Positions 21,905 to 31,599 of a DNA stretch of 64,000 bases are shown in pieces. The stretch is from Puccinellia tenuiflora (lineage: Eukaryota > Streptophyta > Magnoliopsida > Poales > Poaceae), in the NCBI GenBank assembly GCA_012064385.1, contig QRDG01001528.1, positions 1 to 64,000 of the forward strand. Direction: 5' to 3'. The notes beneath the pieces were generated by a model. It was given only the letters and a program-made list of their open reading frames with translations. It was not told where the DNA came from and did no database searches. The stretch's first letter is position 1. Every line of letters starts with the position of its first letter. A program made the translations under genes and the position numbers.

Positions 21905-22256
21905 TGTCAGATCCTGTAGTTCTTCAGTTCTCTCTGTTAAACACACAAGATACCGTTTCCCTGAGTTATGAAGATCCAACGGCATCAAGAGCAGAAGAGG
22001 AGTGAACGGTCAAGATGGAAGCTGGCGCTTTACTGTTTATCTCTTACCTCCAGTTATTCTTGTATTTCGACTCTGGTTGTAAGCTACTATATAAGTCCCG
22101 TTCCAGGGCGAGACAGGGCTATCGAAGATATTTTCTGAGGCTAAACCCTAGTTTCCCCTTTACTGTTCTTAGATTTATCTGTAGAAATCCCATGTTCATA
22201 GCTGGGTCTCCACATCGGGAGTGAATCGTAGGTTTGATCCCCTCCAGGATCTGACA
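21905..22256 (+). repeat. Left LTR of the Gypsy element
   Basis: TGTCAGATCC...GATCTGACA, 352 bp. A TATA-like box (CTATATAAG) lies near 22088-22096, and a GGGCGAGACAGGG leader follows. It is apparently identical to the right LTR. Confidence 0.96.
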
Positions 22257-22259
22257 AAT

Positions 22260-22271
22260 TGGTATCAGAGC
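22260..22271 (+). other. Primer binding site (initiator tRNA-Met)
   Basis: TGGTATCAGAGC starts four bases after the LTR end and is complementary to the 3' end of initiator tRNA-Met, the usual minus-strand primer of plant LTR retrotransposons. Confidence 0.93.
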
Positions 22272-22711
22272 AGTCCCATCCTTGGCCAAATTTTTTTCAG
22301 CTACTAGAATCCCAGATTCGGAGGCGAATCGAAGTGGTGTGGTAAGGTTGGTTGGGCTCTCTCAAAAAACCCTCCCTTCCCACCCTCTTCGCGGCGACGG
22401 GGTGTAGTCGACGGCGGCGTGGTGGCGGCAGCGTCTCTTTGGACGAGGTCGACGGCGGCGGCTTGGCGGCGGTGGCACAGTTCGGGCACAAGTCGAGCAC
22501 TTGTTTCGGTTGCTGGAGACCAACTCCTCCAGTGGTAAAATTCCGGTAACAAACTTGACTCGTGTGCTTTTTGGAGGCGAATTATCGAGGCGACGGCAGA
22601 GCAACACTTGCTGGCGGCGTGGAGCGCTGGTGGCGGAAGGGATTCGACTTCTGACAAGGGTTCAAAGGGTCCTCCTTTGGTAAAATTCCGGCGTCAGCAA
22701 GCTCGATCCAG

Positions 22712-25700
22712 ATGGCAAGGTCCAAGAACGACGACAAGGCCGACGCTTCAGAGGTTGCAGCGGTACGCCTGGACGTTGAAGCAATGGGCGAGAAAGTAGA
22801 AGGCATACAATCTGAGGTAACTGCAGTCAAATCACAGCTTTCTCGTATGGAAGAAATGATGTTACGCATGGAGACATTGCTATCCAAAACTCCAGCGGTT
22901 GATGATCCCAGCAGTGGGAAAGCCAAGCAACAGGAGGGCTCGGTCACAACAGTACTTCACACTGCTACACAGCAAGGGGAACATCTCACAAGCAGCAATG
23001 GAGGCCAGGAGCCAGTAATTGACAGAGGCACACCAATTTGGCGCCGCACTGGACGCAGAGAGCAGAACAATCAGGAATACCAAGATTTCCGTGTACCTCA
23101 AGGAGACAATATACAGCAGAACGTCTGTGACAACACTGGTGTGGCAATAGAGGATCACATGGCGCCACAATACCAGGGAGAACACTACTATATGCCAGTT
23201 CAGCAGGAAATGCAACAGCCACAAATGGGATATGGATATACTACCCATCAACAGTTTCGTGGACAGTTCTATCAACCACCACAGCAGTTCTATCAACCAC
23301 CAGGGAATTGCTACCCACCACAATATGGACAGGCTCCCCCAATGCAGTACCAGCAATATCCCCAGCAGCAACATTACTGGCAACAAGGTCCAAACAATTA
23401 TGAGTACAACCAATACTATCCACCTGCACCACAACAACCACACCCTGATTTCCAATATGGAAATCACCAGCAGAACAGACAGTGGAGGAATGATCGAAAC
23501 AACTATGGGGACAGAGATGCCCAATTCTACAGAGCCATAGCTAAGCCACCTAAACTAGATTTTCCTCGTTTTGATGGCAGTAACCCTATGGAGTGGCTAC
23601 GCACAACTGAAAAGTATTTCGCCATGGTATATGTACCAGAGGAAGCCAAATTCGACTACGCTCAAATGTATTTAACTGGCAGGGCAGATGTGTGGCTAAG
23701 AAATTCTGGTGTGCTAGAAGAAAATCTTTCTTGGAAAGAATTCTGTGCAGTCATTGTACAAAGATTCTCAGGAGACAGTTCATATGATGTCGTTGAGAAC
23801 TTCAACTCTATTAAACAAGGCAATAACACTGTGGCTGAGTATACAGACAGGTTTGAGGAGAAGATGTCCTCCTACCGGAAAGAGAACCCAGGAGTCACTG
23901 ACAATTACTATGTCAAATGCTATATCAACGGATTAAGAGGTGAAATCAAACACTACCTCAAACCTCTGAAACCTCACAATCTGTACGAAGCAGTGGAATA
24001 TGCTAGAGACATGGAAATGGGAGTGCAAGCACAACAAAATAGCAGAAAATTCTCATCTGTGACTACCTACCACAAAGGTAACACATACACTCCTACCTAT
24101 AGCAAGCCAAAAACTCCTGAACAAGTGCCAGCAAGAAAAGAAGCTGACACAAGACCTGCCACCAGACAAGAGGCCAAATTCACAGAGCCTGGCCAATGCA
24201 AATACTGTGGAGGCAAATGGTTCTTTGGCCATAGATGTCCTCAGTTTAAGCGATTGAACCTTATGACTGCCGAAGGACAAGATGACCAAGGGGAAGAACA
24301 ACCACAACCAGATGAAAGCCAAGAGGAACAAATTGACCAGGACACCAACAACACTGAACAAACTCAACTAATGCAGATATCCCTCCAAGCTGTACAAGGA
24401 AAAGCTAGCATTTCCACTTTCACCTTGAAAGTGCACATTGGAGGAAAAGTAGCACTTGCATTAGTCGATTCCGGCAGTACACACACTTTCATCGATTTGA
24501 AATTCGCAACAAAAACTTCTTGTCCCATGGCTATCAACCCCATGGAAACAATACAAGTGGCAGGGGGAGGAGAATTACAATCTGGTTCTCATGTCACAAC
24601 AACACCTTATACAATACAAGGACATACCTTCTCCAACTCATTCAAGATCCTACCGCTGCAAAATTATGACATTGTCTTGGGATGTGATTGGCTCTATACT
24701 CATAGTCCATTCCAGATGGATCTCAAAACAAGGAAATTAACAGTTCTGCTTAATGGAGAAAAGGAAGTAACACTCAGGGATGCAGCTTTCAAACAAGGAG
24801 TGGAATCCATTAGCATCAGTTTGATGCATAAAGGCAAGAAAAGAGGCGCCACAGGCTATTATCTTTTCCCTTTGTCTGTATCCAGTGAGACAGATACACA
24901 CCAGGACCAGATCAGGCATGAAGTCAATGAACTGTTAATAGAATTTCAAGATGTGTTTGAGGAACCAGTTGAGCTGCCACCAGCTAGAGAATGTGATCAT
25001 GCAATTCCCCTAAAGGAAGGAGCTGTTCCTCCTGCTGTGAGACCATACAGAGTTCCTCATAAACAAAAGAATGAAATGGATGCACAGATAAAGCAGTTGC
25101 TAGAAGCTTGCATCATTAGACATAGTGAGAGTCCTTTTGCTTCACCAGCAATCTTGGTAAAAAAGAAAGAAGGAACCTGGCGGCTATGCATAGATTACAG
25201 ACAGCTCAACTCCCAGACCATTAAGAATAAGTTTCCTATTCCAATTATTGAAGATCTCCTAGATGAGTTGCATGGAGCCAAATTCTTCACAAAACTTGAT
25301 CTCCGGTTAGGTTATCACCAAATACGCATGAAACCTGAAGATATACACAAGACAGCTTTTCGAACTTATCTTGGTCATTATGAGTACCTAGTGATGCCTT
25401 TCGGACTCACTAACGCTCCTGCTACCTTTCAGTCATTGATGAACAAGATATTTGCTGCCTTCTTAAGGAAATTCATACTTGTCTTCTTCGATGACATTCT
25501 CATCTACAGTAAGAGCTATGTTGAGCATCTCCAACACTTACAAATTGTTCTAGAAATACTGAGAGCTAACAAGCTTTATGCAAAAAGAAGTAAATGTGTC
25601 TTCGCAACACCACAAGTTGCATACCTTGGATACATTATCTCAGGCAAGGGTGTCTCCACTGACCCAGAGAAGATTGCTGCAGTCCAGACATGGCCTCAAC

Positions 25701-27760
25701 CTAAAACCATCACACAACTGAGAAGCCTATTAGGGTTCACAGGATATTATAGGAGGTTTATAAAGGATTATGGCATCATCTGTCGGCCATTATATGACAT
25801 GCTGAAGAAGGGTGCCTTTCAATGGACTGAAAAACAATCAGTGGCTTTCCACCAATTGAAACACAGCCTGGTTACTGCACCTGTCATGGCACTACCAGAC
25901 TTTTCACTTCCATTCACCCTTGAGGCTGATGCAAGTGGGACTGGGATTGGAGCAGTCCTCATGCAGAAAGGAAGACCTATAGCATATTTCAGCAAGACTA
26001 TTGGTGCCAAGTCAGCAGCAATGTCCACATATGAAAAGGAAGCCATGGCAATACTTGAATCTCTCAAGAAATGGCGCCATTATTTTCTTGGCAGTGAGCT
26101 CTTAATAAAAACTGACCAGAAAAGTCTGAAATTCATCACAGACCAGAAAGTTTCAGAAGGGATTCAGCACAAGCTCCTACTGAAACTACTGGAATTTACC
26201 TACAAAATAGAATACAAGAAAGGTTGTGAAAATAAAGCAGCTGATGCCTTAAGCAGAAAAGACAATGCAATCATGGCTGTTACAGTGGTGAGACCAGCAT
26301 GGATAGAGTCTGTGGAACAAAGCTACACTTCGGATGAACACTGCCAACAACTTCTCCAGAAATTAGCAGTGGACAGCAATGCAGAAGCAAATTATTCCCT
26401 TAATGCTGGCATTCTCAGATACAAAGGAAAGATCCATATTGGAAATGATGAAATTCTGAAGAAACAGATCATGGAGTCATTACACTCCTCTCCATTGGGG
26501 GGACACTCTGGGATTGTGGCCAGCTACCAGAGAATCAAAAAGGTGTTTCATTGGATAGGGATGAAAAAGGAAATTGGTAACTTCATTATTGATTGCCCCA
26601 TCTGCCAACGAGCTAAAGGGGAACATTGCCAATACCCGGGATTGCTACAACCGCTGGAAAAACCAGATATGGCCTTTACACATATTACCATGGATTTTAT
26701 CGAGGGACTACCAAAATCCAATGGAAAGGAAGTGATCATGGTCATTGTGGACAGATTTACAAAATTTGCTTACTTTGTTCCCTTGGCACATCCTTACACA
26801 GTGCACACAGTTTCTCAGGCCTTCATTGACAATGTATTCAAGAACCATGGACCACCATTGTGCATCGTGACCGACAGAGACCGCATATTCACAAGTCACA
26901 TGTGGCAGGACATATTCAAGGCAATGAACATCAAGCTGAAATTGAGCACAGCCTACCACCCACAAAGCGATGGCCAAACTGAACGAGTTAATCAATGCCT
27001 CGAGAATTACTTGCGCTGCATGGTTTTCCAAAACCCCAAGAAATGGGCTTCCTGGCTCTCCCTGGCACAATGGTGGTACAACTCCACATTCCACACATCA
27101 CTCAAAGTCCCACCCTTTCATGCACTGTATGGATTTGCTCCGCCAATGATCAGTGAGGTAGCAGTGGCTGGACCTACTGATACAGATGCAGCAACATTCA
27201 TCAAAGACAAACAGTCATTGTTAGCACAGCTAAAAGAGAATTTACAACAGGCTGAGAATAAAATGAAGAAATATGCAGACCAACACAGGACTGAAAGAGA
27301 ATTTCAACTGGGAGAAATGGTTTACTTGAAATTACAACCTTATCGCATGGCAGCATTTGGCCTTCGACAGGCCATTAAACTCACTACAAAGTACTATGGC
27401 CCATTCAAGATCTTGGCAAAATTTGGTCATGTAGCTTATAAATTGCTCCTGCCTGAGGAAGTGAAGATTCACCCAGTGTTCCATGTTAGTCAGCTGAAGA
27501 AACATCACGGCAAAAAGGCTGTTCCTGTTGCTCACCTTCCCTTGGTTGGACCTGATGGTACTATCAAAACTGAACCGTTCGCTGTCCTAGAAACCAGATC
27601 ACTTCCCAGGAACGAAACATTGGTGACACAGTGGCTGATTGAATGGGAAAACCTGACCCCAGATGACACCTCTTGGGAGGACGCGTCCTTCATTAAAAAA
27701 GTATTCCCAGCATTCTATGCAAACACCATCCAAGCATGGTTTCCTGAAAGACACACTTGA
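22712..27760 (+). CDS. Gypsy gag-pol polyprotein, 1682 aa, uninterrupted
   Basis: One open frame in the expected order. A Gln/Pro/Tyr-rich N-terminal part precedes gag (PKLDFPRFDG near residue 275). A CCHC-like knuckle CKYCGGKWFFGHRC lies near 495, protease LVDSGSTHTF near 583, RT with CIDYRQLN (825) and FFDDILIYS (925), RNase H with EADASGTGIGAVL (1070), integrase H2C2 zinc site (about 1256-1297), and DDE residues in ITMDFIEG (1326), IVTDRDRIF (1385) and DGQTERVNQ (1417). A chromodomain-like WLIEWENLTPDDTSWED lies near 1640. FFDD replaces the usual YFDD. RT carries KLDLRLGYHQI where S is more usual at the L. The frame starts about 440 bp after the primer site. Confidence 0.97.
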   Translation: MARSKNDDKADASEVAAVRLDVEAMGEKVEGIQSEVTAVKSQLSRMEEMMLRMETLLSKTPAVDDPSSGKAKQQEGSVTTVLHTATQQGEHLTSSNGGQEPVIDRGTPIWRRTGRREQNNQEYQDFRVPQGDNIQQNVCDNTGVAIEDHMAPQYQGEHYYMPVQQEMQQPQMGYGYTTHQQFRGQFYQPPQQFYQPPGNCYPPQYGQAPPMQYQQYPQQQHYWQQGPNNYEYNQYYPPAPQQPHPDFQYGNHQQNRQWRNDRNNYGDRDAQFYRAIAKPPKLDFPRFDGSNPMEWLRTTEKYFAMVYVPEEAKFDYAQMYLTGRADVWLRNSGVLEENLSWKEFCAVIVQRFSGDSSYDVVENFNSIKQGNNTVAEYTDRFEEKMSSYRKENPGVTDNYYVKCYINGLRGEIKHYLKPLKPHNLYEAVEYARDMEMGVQAQQNSRKFSSVTTYHKGNTYTPTYSKPKTPEQVPARKEADTRPATRQEAKFTEPGQCKYCGGKWFFGHRCPQFKRLNLMTAEGQDDQGEEQPQPDESQEEQIDQDTNNTEQTQLMQISLQAVQGKASISTFTLKVHIGGKVALALVDSGSTHTFIDLKFATKTSCPMAINPMETIQVAGGGELQSGSHVTTTPYTIQGHTFSNSFKILPLQNYDIVLGCDWLYTHSPFQMDLKTRKLTVLLNGEKEVTLRDAAFKQGVESISISLMHKGKKRGATGYYLFPLSVSSETDTHQDQIRHEVNELLIEFQDVFEEPVELPPARECDHAIPLKEGAVPPAVRPYRVPHKQKNEMDAQIKQLLEACIIRHSESPFASPAILVKKKEGTWRLCIDYRQLNSQTIKNKFPIPIIEDLLDELHGAKFFTKLDLRLGYHQIRMKPEDIHKTAFRTYLGHYEYLVMPFGLTNAPATFQSLMNKIFAAFLRKFILVFFDDILIYSKSYVEHLQHLQIVLEILRANKLYAKRSKCVFATPQVAYLGYIISGKGVSTDPEKIAAVQTWPQPKTITQLRSLLGFTGYYRRFIKDYGIICRPLYDMLKKGAFQWTEKQSVAFHQLKHSLVTAPVMALPDFSLPFTLEADASGTGIGAVLMQKGRPIAYFSKTIGAKSAAMSTYEKEAMAILESLKKWRHYFLGSELLIKTDQKSLKFITDQKVSEGIQHKLLLKLLEFTYKIEYKKGCENKAADALSRKDNAIMAVTVVRPAWIESVEQSYTSDEHCQQLLQKLAVDSNAEANYSLNAGILRYKGKIHIGNDEILKKQIMESLHSSPLGGHSGIVASYQRIKKVFHWIGMKKEIGNFIIDCPICQRAKGEHCQYPGLLQPLEKPDMAFTHITMDFIEGLPKSNGKEVIMVIVDRFTKFAYFVPLAHPYTVHTVSQAFIDNVFKNHGPPLCIVTDRDRIFTSHMWQDIFKAMNIKLKLSTAYHPQSDGQTERVNQCLENYLRCMVFQNPKKWASWLSLAQWWYNSTFHTSLKVPPFHALYGFAPPMISEVAVAGPTDTDAATFIKDKQSLLAQLKENLQQAENKMKKYADQHRTEREFQLGEMVYLKLQPYRMAAFGLRQAIKLTTKYYGPFKILAKFGHVAYKLLLPEEVKIHPVFHVSQLKKHHGKKAVPVAHLPLVGPDGTIKTEPFAVLETRSLPRNETLVTQWLIEWENLTPDDTSWEDASFIKKVFPAFYANTIQAWFPERHT

Positions 27761-27788
27761 GGACAAGTGTGCGCTAAGAGGGGAGGAA

Positions 27789-28140
27789 TGTCAGATCCTG
27801 TAGTTCTTCAGTTCTCTCTGTTAAACACACAAGATACCGTTTCCCTGAGTTATGAAGATCCAACGGCATCAAGAGCAGAAGAGGAGTGAACGGTCAAGAT
27901 GGAAGCTGGCGCTTTACTGTTTATCTCTTACCTCCAGTTATTCTTGTATTTCGACTCTGGTTGTAAGCTACTATATAAGTCCCGTTCCAGGGCGAGACAG
28001 GGCTATCGAAGATATTTTCTGAGGCTAAACCCTAGTTTCCCCTTTACTGTTCTTAGATTTATCTGTAGAAATCCCATGTTCATAGCTGGGTCTCCACATC
28101 GGGAGTGAATCGTAGGTTTGATCCCCTCCAGGATCTGACA
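27789..28140 (+). repeat. Right LTR of the Gypsy element
   Basis: 352 bp, preceded by the polypurine tract AAGAGGGGAGGAA and followed by the CCCCT target duplication. It matches the left LTR over its full length. Confidence 0.96.
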
Positions 28141-28400
28141 CCCCTCTTGGTCCCGCCGCTGACGCCGCTCTCTGAGCGACGTGGACGTCCGCCCCGTGGG
28201 TTCCTGCTGCTGCTGCGGGTGGTACGTGGAGGCGCTGCGCCGCTGCCTACGACGGAGCTGAGTGCAGCGTTCAGTGCGACGCGGTCGGGGAGGAGGATGC
28301 GGTGGTGGTGAAGGACGTGAGGCCGAGGCCAAGTTCAAGTCCGCTGCGAGGCATCCCGATCCGATCTGAGAGCTCTGGGATCGGAGGAAGGAGGAAGGAA
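28141..28400 (-). pseudogene. HD-Zip fragment, upstream part split by the Gypsy insertion
   Basis: Ignoring the retrotransposon and one copy of CCCCT, the minus frame here runs without a stop into the homeodomain fragment at 21904. It encodes a Gly/Ser/Arg-rich low-complexity stretch as expected N-terminal of an HD-Zip II homeodomain. Low complexity prevents a firm match, and another phase (28003-28419) is equally open. The upstream limit of the fragment is unclear. Confidence 0.45.
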
Positions 28401-28403
28401 TTA

Positions 28404-28561
28404 TATGCGGGTCTTGCAATTTTGCGGGAGGCTAGTGGACGAAGCGGACAAACCGCTTCGGCCCGCTAGAACAATGCGGGGAGCCCAACGACGCCGTGCA
28501 TGATAGTTTTGCGGGGCGGCTTTGCGGCGTTGCGGGCTGTCCCACCCCGCTTGCAACCCTA
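28404..28561. mobile_element. Possible hAT-like MITE
   Basis: A GCGGG-rich segment with ends GCGGGTCTTGCAATTTTGCGG and CCCCGCTTGCAACCCTA that are roughly inverted copies of the TAGGGTTGCAAGCGGG terminus seen in grass hAT elements. No clear 8-bp target duplication was found. Confidence 0.35.
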
Positions 28562-30895
28562 CCAGTGCCACAACCCGCAAGCAAGCCCGCGTTTCGGTGA
28601 TTCAACTAAATCGGTGGCCCGAGCGACGTAATTCCTCTATGCCGCCTATTGCGGCGCGGCTGACTCGATCTGTCTGTCTGTCTTCTTCTTCTTCTTCTTC
28701 TTCTTCTTCTTTATGAAAAATGTCCAGATTGAAACAAAGTTCAGAATTCAATAAAATTAAGATTTTGAAATATGTTCAGATTTAAAAATATATATGAAGA
28801 TTAGAAAATGTTCAAATTAAAAAAATAGATTTGAAAATATTCAGATTTAACACAAATAGAAATAATAAAATCTGTATAGAACGAAAAGTGAAAGGTAAAC
28901 TACCTGATGGGCCGGCCGAACAGAGTGCTCGGGGTGCACGGCAAGCCCATGCCAGCCGCTACGGGCGGCATATAGGAACGCCCCTCTTATTTGTCTAGCT
29001 TATGTTTCTGTTATCGCGTGTATGGTGGCTGATTTTCTGCAGGTGGGAGAGAGGGGAGGAATTTTATTTTAGATGTTGCCACGAAACAAGAATGGAGAGA
29101 GGAGCAAAGAACCCAACATACAAGTAGGTTTTCTCTAACAAAAAGTTATAATCAGGAGTTCCTACAAAACAATATGATGGGGACTTCTCGTCTTAATTTA
29201 TGTTTCTATTTTCTTTTAATTTTTTGTTTTATTTTTCTTCTAACATTCTTCTTTTTACTTACCATAATATTATTCCCTTTTTTTGCTTATTTTCACTTTC
29301 TTTTTCATTTTCACCACACCAACAATTATTAAAAAAAATCCATTTCCACCAATACATAAGATAATTTCTAATGGTAGGATGGCATGAGACCAACTTATTA
29401 GCATAACGGGTTCGGAATTGTTCACGAAGTTCAAAAGAAGGCCGTATTAGAGAACAATGGTTGTACAGTTAGAAGAGTGAGGTTAAAAAATGTTTATATC
29501 TACGAAAAATATCCACGCAATACGACAAAAGTGCTGACGGGGTTCAAAAAATAATTGGTGTCCTTAGTTCGAACTTTCTTCCCAACATCAAGAGACTCTA
29601 TCAGGATTTCAATTGATATCTAATGTCTCTTATTTTTTAGAGTTGTGGCGAGATTCCTCATGACAGAGGCTTCAAAGAAAGATGGTGGTGGGGGGCTTCG
29701 AAGAGTGAATAAGTTCCTTTGCAATAATGCATCCAACCAGAAACTTGTCGGGTAAGATGCACTTGATAAGTTCGAAATATTTTGTAGTACACTATATCCC
29801 ATGAGGACATTCAACTACAGTACAGCCATTCACCATCCTATAGTCACGAAAGCTCTCCACCATATACAGTTTACTGTCTACATCGGATGCACCGTATTTA
29901 GCATTCAGTGCATCCGAGAGCTCATTCATGTCTGTTATGCATATACACATCACATGACGATCATTAAGAACACTCCCATGAAGATAGTATTGGCTTTTCC
30001 AAAGTTTTTCTGATGTTTAACATATATAATTCCTTTTGGCCTGCCTTTGCTAACTCCGAACACTTTCAGAGCAGTAAGCCAGAGTTGGCACCTCACTTGT
30101 CAGCTCTTTTAGTGCACACCGGTGAACTTATATGGCTTCATTCCATCAGTAAATTCAGCCATCGTAAATTCAGGAAATTGCCTACATTTATATTTTTGGA
30201 TATATAGGTAATAATGTCATGATTGATTCCATAATATTAAACATGAAGACAACAACTAATACCCATGTTAAAATCGAACATACCGTATGCATTAATCAAC
30301 ATGAACAACAACATGATATAGCAAAATATGTAATCAGAAAACATGTTTTACCAACAGACAAAACCCTAGCGCACGTATAGATTATTCGTAGATGAAGTAG
30401 CCGTGACCAATGCAGTGTCGATGTTTTTTATGACAATATTGGTGAAGACCAGTCGAAATAGACGACGTTGAAGATGGCGGTAAACAACACCGCCCGACTT
30501 GGACGGAATAAGACCCGTGATGAAAAACGCGAGCAGTCACGCGAGGCGCTTCGTGAAAACCTAATTTGCCCTATCCCATGCAGGTTCACAAAGATGACTG
30601 GTTCCAAAGACTTGCTCTCTCGTTCGCAGGTGCACACCGGTGCTTGGGTTGGAGTAGACTACGATGGTGGTGCAAGAGGAGGCAAAATCTCAATCAGTTT
30701 GATGTGTGTTATGGTGTATACCCTGTTTGGCTTTATGTAGAGTGGGTCGGAAGAACCCATACAAATACGACGTGGGAATTGAGTCCTTGTCGCAAGTTCA
30801 AGTCGGTTACATCAGTCCATGATCCGGGAGTGACCCAAACTGGCTTAGTTGTGACGCGTCGGTCAATGAGTCGAATTTCCCGAAATTGAGGAGAA
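28562..30895. other. Intergenic stretch with a TTC microsatellite
   Basis: Contains a (TTC)n tract at about 28682-28711, an A-rich block (28720-28890) and otherwise unstructured AT-rich DNA. The frame at 30468-30740 and the sequence around 30440-30890 look moderately coding-like (GC-richer, NTARLGRNKTRDEKREQSREALREN) but match nothing I know. Confidence 0.45.
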
Positions 30896-30910
30896 AACGT
30901 GTGTGTATTC

Positions 30911-31583
30911 ACCTGCCATCATCTCTTTTTTGATTTCTTTGTGGCAAAAATTGTGTGGGGCTTTATTTCTGAGCTACTGGGTTTCTGTTGGAAGCAACTT
31001 TGAATCTATTGCTAGATGGTGGATCAGTGATAATAAGAATGCTCTTATCAATGTTATGTGCACTGTTGTACTCTGGGCTATTTGGAAATTGCGTAACGAT
31101 ATGTGTTTTCAGGGAGTGGCCTGGCTAGGTGTACAAGAGGTGTGGAGAAGGGTGGCTGTGGACGTGGAGCAGTGGAAGATACTCAACAACGACTCCATCT
31201 CCACCCTGCTCGCCATGAATGTCTTGAAGCTGAACAAGAAAAGAGGAGAGCTGCTGCACATCGCCTGGCTCTAATGAGGGCGGAGGGGTGACAGTGATCT
31301 GCCTGGGAAGCTGGACGCACAAGAAGAAACCTGGTTGATGTTGCTAGCCAAGTACCTGGCGAAGAAGATCTGAAGGCGATGCTGCAACGTTTCTTCCCTT
31401 TCCTGCTACTTCCCCTGTTAGGCTTTCTAGATGCTATTATGCTTCCTCCCGTTGCAACTTGTGGTTTTGTAATGATCGGCTAAAACCCTAGAATTCGCGC
31501 TCAGCGTAGCTCGGGAGCTACAAAAACTTCTCCTGTGGTGTGATTTCAATGAAATCGGGGGGGTGACCCCTTTAATCTAAAAA
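30911..31583 (+). mobile_element. 5'-truncated LINE (L1-type) insertion
   Basis: Starts within the C-terminal part of the LINE ORF2 protein. The frame 30903-31274 contains TVVLWAIWKLRNDMCFQG, VWRRVAVDVEQW, typical of the region after the reverse transcriptase in plant L1 elements, and is followed by about 300 bp of 3' UTR ending CTAAAAAAA. The flanks AACGTGTGTGTATTC (30896-30910) and AACGTATGTGTATTC (31584-31598) form a 15-bp target duplication with one mismatch. This is a standard truncated product of target-primed reverse transcription. Confidence 0.85.
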
Positions 31584-31599
31584 AACGTATGTGTATTCT

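Larger units (their letters stand above)
21900..28145 (+). mobile_element. Ty3/Gypsy chromovirus (Reina-like), apparently intact
   Basis: Two 352-bp LTRs (21905-22256 and 27789-28140) that read as identical base for base, a CCCCT target duplication (21900-21904 and 28141-28145), a primer site complementary to initiator tRNA-Met (TGGTATCAGAGC, 22260-22271), one long open gag-pol frame and a polypurine tract (AAGAGGGGAGGAA) before the right LTR. Short LTRs, a single fused polyprotein and a C-terminal chromodomain-like segment suggest the Reina clade. Identical LTRs imply very recent insertion. Confidence 0.95.

Noticed and set aside
22880..23540. Minus-strand hydrophobic frame of 214 codons
   Set aside because: Shadow of the Gln/Pro-rich gag region of the Gypsy polyprotein.
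28680..28715. Serine-rich coding end
   Set aside because: A TTC microsatellite.
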